Assembly: GCA_027484425.1 (NCBI GenBank)
Contig: JAIXSZ010000010.1
Coordinates: 29,222-93,221, forward strand
DNA length: 64,000 nt
Source of the DNA: Sphingobacteriales bacterium
Lineage (GTDB): Bacteria; Bacteroidota; Bacteroidia; Chitinophagales; Chitinophagaceae
Direction of reading: 5' to 3'
How positions within the stretch are numbered: position 1 is the stretch's first letter; each line of letters opens with the position of its first letter. Positions 26,217 to 35,260 of the stretch are shown in pieces. Under the pieces are notes generated by a model that saw only the letters and a list, made by a program, of their open reading frames with translations, ran no database searches and was not told the origin of the DNA. A program made the translations under genes and the position numbers.

Positions 26217-28553
26217 TTAGAAGCTCCAAGTAAGGTTGAAGCTCGGGAAAAATGGCAATTGGTATTTTTTTACGTTAGTTATACGATCTACGTAAAATAT
26301 ATTTTGACGATTGTACGTATTCGTGATTGCAAAGGTTGCATCCAATTTTGATCTCTCTGACAACATGAATTGTTTTTTAACTGAGAAGTCTAGGCGATGA
26401 AAATAAGACAGTCGTCCACCGTTGATATCATTTGCAAAAACAATGCCAATGTTGCCATTTTGCAAAAGAGGATTTGTGTTCAAACCGCTGGCGGATAGGT
26501 TGTTGTTTTCATAAAAACCTTGAGTTTGAGTAAATGGGAATGGTGCACGAACATTGAAACGTGTAGAGATATCCCAGTCTTTTTTGCGACCAGCAGTGTA
26601 AGAAGCTACTATGTTGGCATTAAATCTGGTGTCAAATGGGGTGGGGTAGGTTTGTTTGTTGCCTTTGGCATCTATGCCTGTGTAGTTGACCATTTGGTAA
26701 CCCATGGCTGCCCAAAGATATACCCTGTCTCTACTGTACTTGGCAGATAGATCTATACCACTGGCAAGACCTGTAGATGCCACAAAATCAGGGTCTTGAG
26801 TTTTTGTTTTGTTTCTGTTCAGCTCGTTAACTTGTCCGAAATACTTGATCCATGGTTCTACGTTAAGCTCTACACGGTCGATATCTATTTCGATACCAGC
26901 TACACCATGATAAGATTTCTGAAGGTTAGATTTTACTAATTCACCATCTGGATTTCTGATTTGCTGATCTGGACTGAGCAAGAAACCGGAGAATAGATTA
27001 ACAATATCGATGTCAGATTTAGTGCTCACAATGTTTTGAGAGTAGATGCCACCCGCAGCCTTAATACGCACAGAGTTAGAAGCATTGTACTTGAGACCTA
27101 AACGTGGTTCGGGAGAAAAGCGATTGATTTCGGAATAATACTGGAAACGCAGACTAGGTTCAAATATTAGTTTGCTATTGATGTTTTGACGGTACATGAA
27201 ATACAAAGAAGCGATAGTGCTTTGACGGTCTTGAGTGGTGCCAATGCCCGCTCCGCTGTAATAGCTTAGTGAAGTATTCATGCCATTGATTTCTACGCCG
27301 TATTTAAGTTGGCTATAGTTAGGCAAAAAGTAGGTGAAATTGATAGCAGCTTCAAAGCCTCCTATTTGGCTAGTGCGTGGCAGTGTATCTGTGCCGGTAG
27401 AGAGTTTGTCTAACTGTATGTTGTATTTGGAGTATGCAAATTTACCGTCGATAAGAGCGGAAGTACTAGCCGGAGATACAACGAACGTAGCGCCACCACC
27501 TGTTGTTTTCCATTTATAATCAGCAATTTTAGAGCCTGTAGAATCATCTAACAGATTGGCGCGGTCATCAAAATTGAAACCGAAGAGGTTTAGTTTAGAA
27601 CCGTTATCGCCGTTGAAGGTGACTTTGCCGTACAGATCTCTGAATTCGAAAGGAAGACCGCTAGAAAACGGCTCACCAAGACCACCATAAATAGCTTTAG
27701 AAGTTTCAGAAAGGTAGCTTTGTTTTGCAGTAAGCAGGTAGGTGATACCAGCACCATTGTCTTTTTTAGATTTCAACAGAGGACCTTCGAGCATAGCTCT
27801 AGTCATAATAGGGGAGGATGAGATAAGACCCGAAGTTCTATTTTTGTTACCGTCGCGTGTGTGAACATCTACGATGGCAGCTGTACGGTTGCCGTATTGA
27901 GCGCTAAAGCCTGCAGTGTAGACATCTACGTTACGAATAGCTTCTGTTTCGAAAACTGAAAAGAGACCGATGGAGTGAAACGGGTTATAAATAGTAACGC
28001 CATCTAAATAAATGCCCACCTGAGATGGTGAGCCACCTCTAATGTATAGCTGACCGCCTTGGTCGCCAGTGAAAACAACCCCAGGTATAACCTGAAGGTA
28101 TTGTGCTAAATCTGGTTCACCTCCGGAGCTAGGTAACATTTTTAGTTGTCTTGGCGTAACGGTAGTTACACCAGTGTTAATTCTGGTGATTTTTTCTGTT
28201 TTTCTGCCAGATACTTCAATACCTTTTAACTCTACTTCCTTTCGAGTGAGAAATATATTTTTAGTAACTATTGATTCGGCCAAAAGGTTAACATTAGTAA
28301 TGCTGCTGTCGTAACCAACGGAGGTTACTAACAGCGTGTAGCTACCTGGAGCCAATGATATAGAGAAGTATCCATTTACATCTGTTTGTACACCGGTTTT
28401 AGCATTCACTACAGATACATTGGTATATATCATAGGTTCGCCGGTTTTTTTGTCGTACACAAAACCTTTGATAGTACCATTAGTGCTTTGTGCACTAACT
28501 AGAAAGGGAAATAGTAAGAAAAAAGCTGCCAACAGGCATATGCTTTTGCGCAT
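26217..28553 (-). CDS. TonB-dependent receptor with carboxypeptidase-regulatory-like N-terminal domain
   Basis: The 778-residue outer-membrane receptor has a signal peptide, a CarboxypepD_reg-like domain (residues 24-110: TIKGFVYDKKTGEPMIYTNV...GYDSSI), a plug domain (about 120-235: LYIRGGSPSQVGIYLDGVTIY) and a barrel ending in FPSFNLTWSF, with the expected terminal Phe. It imports large or scarce substrates using TonB energy. No SusD partner gene follows; instead a TPR protein and a barrel protein do. It is the first gene of the operon and has a canonical TTTG-N19-TATCTTTG promoter. The substrate is unknown. Confidence 0.93.
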   Translation of the reverse strand: MRKSICLLAAFFLLFPFLVSAQSTNGTIKGFVYDKKTGEPMIYTNVSVVNAKTGVQTDVNGYFSISLAPGSYTLLVTSVGYDSSITNVNLLAESIVTKNIFLTRKEVELKGIEVSGRKTEKITRINTGVTTVTPRQLKMLPSSGGEPDLAQYLQVIPGVVFTGDQGGQLYIRGGSPSQVGIYLDGVTIYNPFHSIGLFSVFETEAIRNVDVYTAGFSAQYGNRTAAIVDVHTRDGNKNRTSGLISSSPIMTRAMLEGPLLKSKKDNGAGITYLLTAKQSYLSETSKAIYGGLGEPFSSGLPFEFRDLYGKVTFNGDNGSKLNLFGFNFDDRANLLDDSTGSKIADYKWKTTGGGATFVVSPASTSALIDGKFAYSKYNIQLDKLSTGTDTLPRTSQIGGFEAAINFTYFLPNYSQLKYGVEINGMNTSLSYYSGAGIGTTQDRQSTIASLYFMYRQNINSKLIFEPSLRFQYYSEINRFSPEPRLGLKYNASNSVRIKAAGGIYSQNIVSTKSDIDIVNLFSGFLLSPDQQIRNPDGELVKSNLQKSYHGVAGIEIDIDRVELNVEPWIKYFGQVNELNRNKTKTQDPDFVASTGLASGIDLSAKYSRDRVYLWAAMGYQMVNYTGIDAKGNKQTYPTPFDTRFNANIVASYTAGRKKDWDISTRFNVRAPFPFTQTQGFYENNNLSASGLNTNPLLQNGNIGIVFANDINGGRLSYFHRLDFSVKKQFMLSERSKLDATFAITNTYNRQNIFYVDRITNVKKYQLPFFPSFNLTWSF

Positions 28554-28623
28554 AGAAATGAGTTTTTAAAATTTTATAATAAGCGGCGATTATCTCTTAT
28601 GAGGAGAAATGTTAAAAGTGCAA

Positions 28624-28654
28624 CAAAGATAGGGATTACGCTATTGGATACAAA
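28624..28654 (-). promoter_or_regulatory. Canonical Bacteroidota promoter of the receptor-TPR-barrel-SPOR operon
   Basis: On the minus strand TTTG (28654-28651) is followed after 19 bases by TATCTTTG (28631-28624). This is the textbook -33/-7 pair at the expected spacing, and the leader to the ATG at 28553 is about 66 bases. Confidence 0.8.
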
Positions 28655-28712
28655 TCCTATAATTTTGTGAAATTTTCGATTTGTACAAATAGTGTAAGGT
28701 AGTTTTAATAAA

Positions 28713-29699
28713 CTACTGGATGTTTAATTGTTTAAAGTACTCTACTGTTATTTTCAATCCGTCCATGAATTGTTGTGTAGGAATGTAGCCCAAAAGGGTG
28801 TTTGCCTTGTTAATGTTAGCTAGTGAATCTCTAATATCTCCTGCTCTTGGTTCTCGATAGGTGGCGGCATGGTTTATGCCCAGCATAGATGCGATAGATT
28901 CATAAAGAAAGTTCACGGTGAAGTTGTTGCCAGTAGCGACATTGTATGCCTGGCCAAACGAAAGTGGATTGGAAGATAACATAGCCCTGATGTTTGCCTG
29001 AACAGCATTGGCAACGTAGGTGAAGTCTCTGGTTTGTAATCCGTCTCCATTGATGTAAACGGGCGTGCGATTGAGAATGCCTGTAACAAATAATGGAATA
29101 ACAGCGGCATAAGGACCGTTGGGGTCTTGTCGTTGACCAAATACATTAAAGTATCTAAGTCCTGCTACATTCATTCCATAAAGTTTATGGAATACATTAG
29201 CATACAATTCATTGGTCATTTTGGTAACAGCGTAAGGCGATAGTAAATTGCCAGTTCTGCTTTCTATTTTGGGTAGGTTTGGTTCATCGCCATATACTGA
29301 CGATGAAGAAGCATAAACGAAAGTAGTGACACCTGCATTTTTGGCTGCGGTAATCATATTGACAAAACCACCAACATTCACTTCATTGCTAGTGATGGGG
29401 TCTTTGACCGACCTGGGTACAGAACCTAATGCGGCTTGGTGTGTGACATAGTGGATATCAACACATGCTTTTTCACAGGTGGCGGTATCTCTGATGTCGC
29501 CCAGCATGAATTCGTAATTTGGGTGTTGTGAAAACAAGGCTACATTGGACTGAAGACCTGTGGATAGATTGTCGAGCACCCGAACTTTTCCAGCACCACT
29601 TTTGAGCAGGTAATCTACTATGTGTGAGCCAATGAAACCGGCACCACCTGTGACTAGAAAAGTTTTTTTAGAAATGTCTGTACTATGAAAGGTAGTCAT
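28713..29699 (-). CDS. NAD-dependent sugar-nucleotide epimerase (WbpP/TviC-type UDP-GlcNAc 4-epimerase)
   Basis: This 328-residue extended SDR enzyme has the NAD-binding motif VTGGAGFIGSHIVDYL, the AALGSVPRSVKDP segment typical of the WbpP/TviC branch, and the catalytic set YASSSSVYGD with SPYAVTKM (Tyr-x-x-x-Lys near residue 153). Family members interconvert UDP-GlcNAc and UDP-GalNAc or the corresponding uronic acids for O-antigen or capsule. It sits near a glycosyltransferase and rfbA/rfbB, consistent with a surface-glycan role. The exact sugar is inferred, and a general UDP-glucose 4-epimerase role is the main alternative. Confidence 0.88.
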   Translation of the reverse strand: MTTFHSTDISKKTFLVTGGAGFIGSHIVDYLLKSGAGKVRVLDNLSTGLQSNVALFSQHPNYEFMLGDIRDTATCEKACVDIHYVTHQAALGSVPRSVKDPITSNEVNVGGFVNMITAAKNAGVTTFVYASSSSVYGDEPNLPKIESRTGNLLSPYAVTKMTNELYANVFHKLYGMNVAGLRYFNVFGQRQDPNGPYAAVIPLFVTGILNRTPVYINGDGLQTRDFTYVANAVQANIRAMLSSNPLSFGQAYNVATGNNFTVNFLYESIASMLGINHAATYREPRAGDIRDSLANINKANTLLGYIPTQQFMDGLKITVEYFKQLNIQ

Positions 29700-29745
29700 G
29701 AGTAGTGATTGAAGAACTGGAAGTGTGTGAAAATAAGTACTAAAG

Positions 29746-29773
29746 AAAAAGACCGTCCTATTATGGTACGGCC
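29746..29773 (-). terminator. Terminator downstream of the bTHX gene
   Basis: On the minus strand GGCCGTACC-ATAATA-GGACGGTC forms a stem with one bulged A and one wobble, followed by TTTTTC. It would end the bTHX transcript just before the epimerase gene. The rest of 29700-29913 holds nothing else I can support. Confidence 0.65.
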
Positions 29774-29913
29774 TGATGTCTGAAAGATGGACCTGTAATA
29801 GTTTAAAAGTATTGTAGTGTTACTGTGGGAGGTAACCGTAATTCTTTATTAATTACTGAGTCTATTTCTTGAAAAAAACTGGCAGACAAGAACTAAGTAT
29901 TACAGAAGTAATA

Positions 29914-30030
29914 TTAATCTTTCTTTTCAGCTTTTGGAGTAGCTTTTCTTACAGTGCGTGCAAGGCGAGATTTGCCGAAGCTGCCTATAGTAATTTTACC
30001 TTTTTTGGTACGTTTGTCACCTCTTCCCAT
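29914..30030 (-). CDS. 30S ribosomal protein THX
   Basis: A 38-residue basic protein reads MGRGDKRTKKGKITIGSF and then GKSRLARTVRKATPKAEKKD. This is the bTHX (Thx/S31e-like) small-subunit protein found in Bacteroidota and Thermus, which sits in the head of the 30S particle. The length and the GRGDKRTKKGKI start are characteristic. It is preceded by a TACTTTTG box and followed by a terminator, so it is a single-gene unit. Its short length makes it easy to miss in automatic annotation. Confidence 0.93.
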   Translation of the reverse strand: MGRGDKRTKKGKITIGSFGKSRLARTVRKATPKAEKKD

Positions 30031-30066
30031 GATTTTTTATTTTTGATGTATTATTGTGAATAATGG

Positions 30067-30074
30067 CAAAAGTA
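30067..30074 (-). promoter_or_regulatory. -7 box (TACTTTTG) of the bTHX gene
   Basis: An exact TAnnTTTG match lies 36 bases before the ATG at 30030 on the minus strand. Confidence 0.55.
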
Positions 30075-30140
30075 AGCAAAAGAATGGATTTTTACTTATC
30101 CATTTACTGATGATTAAATTTGCGATTTATGCAATGGTAT

Positions 30141-31406
30141 TTAGTCTTTGTTCAGTGCGCCCTGATATAGTTTTCGGCTAACGTGTATGGCAGCGCTCCA
30201 TAGGTATACTTTACTGACGTAGTCTCGTACATCTTGTCGTCTTTGTAGGGTGTTTTCACTAAGCCATTTCAGTGTTTCTGAGGCCTGTGTGGGTATGTGT
30301 GCGTTTTTTTGGGTGATAGTGATGCCATTTAATATCTTTCTGTCAAACATTTCGTCAGCCACACCTCCTACTTCTCGTTCAATAATTATCGGTAGCCCAG
30401 CTGCAAGATATTCGGCTATTTTTACAGGATTGGCTACTCTGTTAACCAATGTAGGTTTGCGAATAAGTATACCCGCATCGCATGCTGTGAGTGCAGCAGC
30501 TACTTCAGTTTGCTGAAAACTTTTCAAAATCACCTTATCGGGATCTATGCCAGCAGCTATTAGCATAGTTTTGATTTTGTCTATCTGCGATGAGAAAAAG
30601 GCTAGTTTTATTTTTGCATCTTTTTCAGATAGTTCTTTCATGAAGGGTATAGTAAGGTCTTCAAGGTGCTGATATGCGGCAGTGGTGCCGGAGTATACCA
30701 GTAGTAGCTCGTCGTCTTTGATTCCCCATTCTTTTCTTAATGCATTCCTTTTGTCATCGGGTGTTATCTGCGATACGCAGCAAGGTACTACAGCACACTG
30801 CTGTGTAGCGCCAATATCATTGATTAACAACGTGCGAAGCGCGTTACTGACTGTGGTCAGAGCATCTGCTTGTAGAAGGATATCTTTTAGTCTGTTATTT
30901 AGTGATATGTATTGTTCTTTGTCGGTACCTGTGGCTAGTTCGGGGTATTCTATGCCATTTTCATATAGTTTTTCGGCAGGCCAGTAGCCTCTTACATCCA
31001 TTATTACTTTGTCTTGTGGGTAGTGTTTTTTCAGTTTTAATGCCCATTCAGTGGCGTCTGTGCCTCGGCAGTGATAAATGACGGGTGTTTTAGTACCTAG
31101 TAATGTTCTATAGAATTTCATAAGTGCCATGACAGGAAATGATTGTAACCTACTTATGCCATTTAGCATTCGTATGCGTATGTCGGGGCACCTGATGGAT
31201 AAATTTGATATAGTGCTTTGGGAGGGAATATCGATGTATTCTCTCATAGCACCTATCACCCAGGCTTCAGTTTTGTGGGGAGCATCTATACCTTTGTTGA
31301 CTGCTTGGCATTGTGCCTGGTCAAATAATTGACTAGCAACAAGCGGAGTTTTGTATTCACCACCAGTGGTGATGTGAACCAAATTATATTTTAGTGTAGA
31401 ACTCAT
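30141..31406 (-). CDS. Glycosyltransferase, GT4-like (GT-B fold)
   Basis: The 421-residue cytoplasmic protein has a weakly conserved N-terminal half (HITTGGEYKTPLVASQLFDQ; HCRGTDATEWALKLKK). Its C-terminal half is GT4-like: LLVYSGTTAAYQHLEDL, KVILKSFQQTEVAAALTACDAGILIRKP, and NPVKIAEYLAAGLPIIIEREVGG, the donor-binding region where E(x7)E-type enzymes hold the nucleotide sugar. The family transfers a sugar to a growing glycan. Neighbouring epimerase and rfb genes support a surface-polysaccharide role. Donor and acceptor are unknown. It is divergent from tmk. Confidence 0.85.
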   Translation of the reverse strand: MSSTLKYNLVHITTGGEYKTPLVASQLFDQAQCQAVNKGIDAPHKTEAWVIGAMREYIDIPSQSTISNLSIRCPDIRIRMLNGISRLQSFPVMALMKFYRTLLGTKTPVIYHCRGTDATEWALKLKKHYPQDKVIMDVRGYWPAEKLYENGIEYPELATGTDKEQYISLNNRLKDILLQADALTTVSNALRTLLINDIGATQQCAVVPCCVSQITPDDKRNALRKEWGIKDDELLLVYSGTTAAYQHLEDLTIPFMKELSEKDAKIKLAFFSSQIDKIKTMLIAAGIDPDKVILKSFQQTEVAAALTACDAGILIRKPTLVNRVANPVKIAEYLAAGLPIIIEREVGGVADEMFDRKILNGITITQKNAHIPTQASETLKWLSENTLQRRQDVRDYVSKVYLWSAAIHVSRKLYQGALNKD

Positions 31407-31637
31407 TTTGTAAGAAAGAATAACAGCTGGGTGTAAAGTAAATAAAATCTATTGAATAGGTATGCTTACAATTGTTGACTACCTGAGTTATCGATTGTGT
31501 GTGAAAAACGAAATGAGGTGCGATAAAGGGGATGGTTTTTGAAAAGAAAGGGGTAGTGACTATCGGTTTGTTTTCTTAGTTTTCAGAATATTCGTTTCTT
31601 TACCCTTTCAATAATCAAACACAGGTGAACAACCGAT

Positions 31638-32264
31638 ATGGATAGGGAAAGTTTGTTTATAGCAATAGAGGGTACTGACGGTAGTGGTAAAAGTACGCAG
31701 GCTAAGATGCTGGCAGATAGGTTGGAGTCAGATGGACACAAAGTACATCATACTTTTGAGCCTACCGACGGGCATATAGGCAAGCTACTGCGTAGCATAC
31801 TGAAGGGGGAAAAGTCTGTTTGTCAGGAGTCTATAGCGGCGCTATTTTTGGCGGATAGGCTCGATCATTTACTGAATCCTGTAAACGGTATTCTGAAATT
31901 GTTAGCAGATGGATATACAGTAATTACTGATCGGTACTACTTTTCATCCTATGCATATCATAGTGTATACACTGATATGGAATGGGTGATGGCATGTAAC
32001 AATAAATGCGCACAAATATTAAGGCCAGATATCAATCTGTTTATAGATGTAACGCCTGAGGTGTCTATGAGCAGAATAAGTGCCAATAGGGAGATACCTG
32101 AACTTTACGAAACAAATGAGATTCTTACTAAAGTGCGCAACAATTTTCTGAAAGCAATAGAGCTGACGTCAAGTGAGGAAAAAGTATTTACGCTAGATGG
32201 CAACAGACCGATGGTTGATGTTGCTGATGAGATTTACGATATTGTGAGCAGGATGTATAAATGA
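31638..32264 (+). CDS. tmk: Thymidylate kinase
   Basis: The 208-residue enzyme phosphorylates dTMP to dTDP. The P-loop FIAIEGTDGSGKSTQAKML is at residues 7-25. The DRYYFSSYAYHS motif (dTMP binding) follows, then VTPEVSMSRISANRE, with the LID region after it. Length fits the family. The gene is divergent from the glycosyltransferase, and a sulfatase-modifying-type protein gene follows 126 bp later on the same strand. Mapping of the family is firm. TMK supplies the dTDP that feeds both DNA synthesis and dTDP-sugars made by the nearby rfbA product, although that proximity may be chance. Confidence 0.94.
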   Translation: MDRESLFIAIEGTDGSGKSTQAKMLADRLESDGHKVHHTFEPTDGHIGKLLRSILKGEKSVCQESIAALFLADRLDHLLNPVNGILKLLADGYTVITDRYYFSSYAYHSVYTDMEWVMACNNKCAQILRPDINLFIDVTPEVSMSRISANREIPELYETNEILTKVRNNFLKAIELTSSEEKVFTLDGNRPMVDVADEIYDIVSRMYK

Positions 32265-32390
32265 AAAATGTAGCCGCCTGATAAGATTCTAGGTTTGTTA
32301 AATGAACATACAAGATTATTACTGCCAAGGAAGAATATTGTTATATTCGCACAATTGAGTATTACCACTTACAAAGGTTATTTAAGTACT

Positions 32391-33170
32391 ATGAAAAGAC
32401 CACTTTTAGCAATTGCATTGTTGTTTGTCGGCGCTACTGCTTTCGGTCAGCGTAAGATAAATGTGAATATTCAGATGGTTTATGTGAAAGGAGGGTATTT
32501 TTTTAGAGGATGTGATGACCGCAAGTTTACCGCTGCTGAATATGACAATGAAAGGCCAGTTCACCGTGTGAATGTTTCCAGTTTTTCTATTGGTAAGTAT
32601 GAAGTGACGCAGGGGCAATGGCGTGCAATAATGGGTATTTATCCTCCATCTTACAATGGTGTGGATTATGCCAACAAGGATTGTGATGATTGTCCGGTAG
32701 TTAAGGTAAGTTATGAAGAGATACAGGAGTTTGTAAAAAGGCTCAATGAAAAATATCCTGGTAAAAATTATCGTTTACCTACAGAACTCGAATGGGAGTA
32801 TGCCGCCAGAGGAGGTCAATACTCAGGAGGATATAAATATAGTGGTAGCAACAAACTGAGTGAAGTGGGGTGGTATGGCCGCCCCAAAACAGCTGCACAT
32901 CCTATAGGGCAAAAGGAGCCTAATGAGTTGTCGATCTATGACTTGTCGGGTAATGTATCAGAATGGTGCTCTGACTGGTATGATGGCGAGTATTACAAAA
33001 CTACGATTGATGCTACAGACCCTAAAGGACCCAAAGAAGGAGATAAGAAAGTGGTGCGTGGTGGGTCTTACTTTGATGACGATGTGATGTGCCGTACAGT
33101 ATACAGGAATAAATTTTCGCCTAACACTAAAAGGTGGGATCTTGGTTTTAGATTAGCAATGGATAATTGA
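32391..33170 (+). CDS. Exported formylglycine-generating-enzyme-like (SUMF1 fold) protein
   Basis: From ATG at 32391 the protein is 259 residues. It starts with MKRPLLAIALLFVGATAFGQ, a clear signal peptide, which fixes this start over a longer frame beginning 32 codons upstream. The rest is a SUMF1/FGE-sulfatase domain: FRGCDDRKFTAAEYDNERPVHRV, FSIGKYEVTQGQW, NYRLPTELEWEYAARGG, YDLSGNVSEWCSDWYDGEYY and VVRGGSYFDD, ending LGFRLAMDN. In Bacteroidota most such exported proteins are not true FGEs but use the fold in gliding or other envelope functions (for example GldJ/GldK). This one is too short to be GldJ/K and the exact role is unknown. Its stop codon lies inside a perfect palindrome. Confidence 0.88.
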   Translation: MKRPLLAIALLFVGATAFGQRKINVNIQMVYVKGGYFFRGCDDRKFTAAEYDNERPVHRVNVSSFSIGKYEVTQGQWRAIMGIYPPSYNGVDYANKDCDDCPVVKVSYEEIQEFVKRLNEKYPGKNYRLPTELEWEYAARGGQYSGGYKYSGSNKLSEVGWYGRPKTAAHPIGQKEPNELSIYDLSGNVSEWCSDWYDGEYYKTTIDATDPKGPKEGDKKVVRGGSYFDDDVMCRTVYRNKFSPNTKRWDLGFRLAMDN

Positions 33171-33186
33171 TTATCCATTGCTAATC
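33151..33186. terminator. Perfect 16-bp palindrome across the stop codon, between convergent genes
   Basis: GATTAGCAATGGATAA (33151-33166) and TTATCCATTGCTAATC (33171-33186) pair perfectly around TTGA. The stop TGA is in the loop, so the last codons of the FGE-like gene form half the hairpin. The gene is convergent with rfbA (stop 33205). It probably acts as a shared transcription end or mRNA 3' stabiliser, although neither side has a clean T-run. Confidence 0.65.
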
Positions 33187-33204
33187 TGAAAACTTCTACT
33201 GTAT

Positions 33205-34071
33205 TTATATCTTACCAATGAGCTTTTGCAAATACATGCCATAGCCACTCTTCATGTAAAGTTTTGCTAGTTTCTCCATTTGTTCATCGTTTATCCAGTT
33301 GTTACGATAAGCGATTTCTTCAATACAGCCAATTTTAAGTCCTTGGCGTTTTTCTATTACTTCAATAAATTCGCCTGCTTCAATCAGTGAATCGAAGGTG
33401 CCTGTATCTAGCCAAGCAGTACCGCGATCGAGCACACCTACATCTAGTTTGCCTTTTTCGAGATAAACTTTGTTTACGTCTGTGATTTCCAACTCTCCTC
33501 TGTGTGATGGTTTGATGGCTTTAGCAATAGCCACTACATCATTGTCGTAGAAATAAAGACCAGGTACGGCATAGTTAGATTTAGGATTTTCGGGCTTTTC
33601 TTCAATGCTCAATACCTTAAAATCTTTATCAAATTCTACCACTCCGTATCTTTCGGGGTCGTGTACTTGATAGGCAAAAACTACTGCACCTTCAGGGTTT
33701 GCTTTTTTGCGCAACAAAGTTCCCATGCCAGATCCATAAAAAATATTGTCGCCCAATACTAGAGCCACGGGGTCAGAGCCAATAAAATCGGCACCGAGAA
33801 TGAAAGCCTGTGCCAGTCCTTCAGGTTTTGGCTGAATCACATATTCAAACTTGCAGCCTATTTGGCTGCCATCGCCCAATAGTTTTTTGAAAGCTGGCTG
33901 GTCTTCAGGGGTAGTGATGATGAGTATCTCATTGATACCTGCAAGCATAAGTGTAGACAATGGATAATATACCATTGGCTTATCGTATACAGGCATCAAT
34001 TGTTTGCTTACAGCTATAGTAAGTGGGTATAATCTGGTGCCTGAGCCACCCGCTAGTATGATTCCTTTCAT
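33205..34071 (-). CDS. rfbA: Glucose-1-phosphate thymidylyltransferase
   Basis: The 288-residue enzyme makes dTDP-glucose from dTTP and glucose-1-phosphate, the first step to dTDP-rhamnose and related sugars. [18 protein letters not shown] is the nucleotide-binding start; [37 protein letters not shown], and [20 protein letters not shown], are hallmark RmlA segments. It is followed on the same strand, after transcription order, by nothing else from the pathway; rfbB is 69 bp upstream. rfbC and rfbD are not in the window. Confidence 0.96.
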   Translation of the reverse strand: MKGIILAGGSGTRLYPLTIAVSKQLMPVYDKPMVYYPLSTLMLAGINEILIITTPEDQPAFKKLLGDGSQIGCKFEYVIQPKPEGLAQAFILGADFIGSDPVALVLGDNIFYGSGMGTLLRKKANPEGAVVFAYQVHDPERYGVVEFDKDFKVLSIEEKPENPKSNYAVPGLYFYDNDVVAIAKAIKPSHRGELEITDVNKVYLEKGKLDVGVLDRGTAWLDTGTFDSLIEAGEFIEVIEKRQGLKIGCIEEIAYRNNWINDEQMEKLAKLYMKSGYGMYLQKLIGKI

Positions 34072-34140
34072 AGAAAAGTAGTTGGTTTTATTTTTTAGTT
34101 GATTGAATGAGCAGCAACTGATTAATAACCTTTGGAAAGA

Positions 34141-35193
34141 TTACATTTTATATTGTTTCTCGTAGTACTTTTTATAGTCGCCAGAGGTTACATGGTTTAA
34201 CCAATCTTCATTTGCCATATACCAGTCTATAGTTAAACGAAGACCCTCTTCGAAAGTAACAGATGGATACCAGCCTAGTTCTTTATTCAGTTTGTTGGCA
34301 TCGATTGCATATCTGCGATCGTGGCCCGGACGGTCTTTAATGTAGGCTATCAGTTGCTCAGAAGTGCCGGGCTCTCTGCCAAGTCTTACATCCATTTCTT
34401 TACAAAGCAGCTTTACTAATTCTATATTTTGCCATTCGTTGAATCCACCAATGTTGTATGTTTCACCATTTCTGCCATCATGAAAAACCATGTCTATAGC
34501 CCTTGCGTGGTCTTTTACATACAGCCAGTCGCGGGTATATTTCCCATCACCATACACAGGTAATGGTTTGTTGTTTTTTATGTTGTTGATAAATAGTGGA
34601 ACCAGTTTTTCTGGGAAGTGATTTGGACCGTAATTGTTTGAACAGTTAGTGATAACAAAAGGCAGATGATAAGTATTGCCATAAGCTCTTACCAAGTGGT
34701 CAGATGCTGCCTTAGATGCAGAGTAGGGAGATTGTGGGTCGTAGGGTGTTGTTTCTAAGAAGAAACCCTCTTCGCCCAATGAGCCGTAAACTTCGTCGGT
34801 AGAAACATGATAAAAACGTTTGCCATCCATATTGTTTTTCCACAAAGTGCGAGCCGCATTGAGGAGGTTGGCTGTGCCCATTACATTTGTTTGTATAAAT
34901 GCATTAGGATCTTCGATAGAGCGGTCTACATGGCTTTCGGCTGCAAGGTGGATGACGCCATCGAAATTGTATTTCTCAAAAATGGAGTTGATATGCGCTG
35001 CATCTGTGATGTCCGCTTTCTCGAATACATAATTGTCAGCATTTTCGATGTCTTTCAGGTTTTCCAGATTACCGGCATACGTAAGCGCATCTAGATTGAC
35101 AATTTTGTAGTCAGGATACTTGTTGACAAAAAGCCTAACGACGTGTGAACCGATAAATCCGGCACCACCGGTAATGAGCAATGTTTTTTTCAT
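34141..35193 (-). CDS. rfbB: dTDP-glucose 4,6-dehydratase
   Basis: The 350-residue extended SDR enzyme converts dTDP-glucose to dTDP-4-keto-6-deoxyglucose. NAD-binding ITGGAGFIGSHVVRLF, the STDEVYGSLG motif (Thr/Asp/Glu of the dehydratase site), and SPYSASKAASDHLVRAY (Tyr-x-x-x-Lys) are present, as is NNYGPNHFPEKLVPLF. It works directly after rfbA. TACTTTCG, one mismatch from TAnnTTTG, ends only four bases before the ATG, so this transcript too may be nearly leaderless. Confidence 0.96.
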   Translation of the reverse strand: MKKTLLITGGAGFIGSHVVRLFVNKYPDYKIVNLDALTYAGNLENLKDIENADNYVFEKADITDAAHINSIFEKYNFDGVIHLAAESHVDRSIEDPNAFIQTNVMGTANLLNAARTLWKNNMDGKRFYHVSTDEVYGSLGEEGFFLETTPYDPQSPYSASKAASDHLVRAYGNTYHLPFVITNCSNNYGPNHFPEKLVPLFINNIKNNKPLPVYGDGKYTRDWLYVKDHARAIDMVFHDGRNGETYNIGGFNEWQNIELVKLLCKEMDVRLGREPGTSEQLIAYIKDRPGHDRRYAIDANKLNKELGWYPSVTFEEGLRLTIDWYMANEDWLNHVTSGDYKKYYEKQYKM

Positions 35194-35260
35194 TTTGCGA
35201 AAGTAAAATGTTTAATACTTTATTTTGATTCAATAGTGTTATTTCTATTGACTTTGATTA

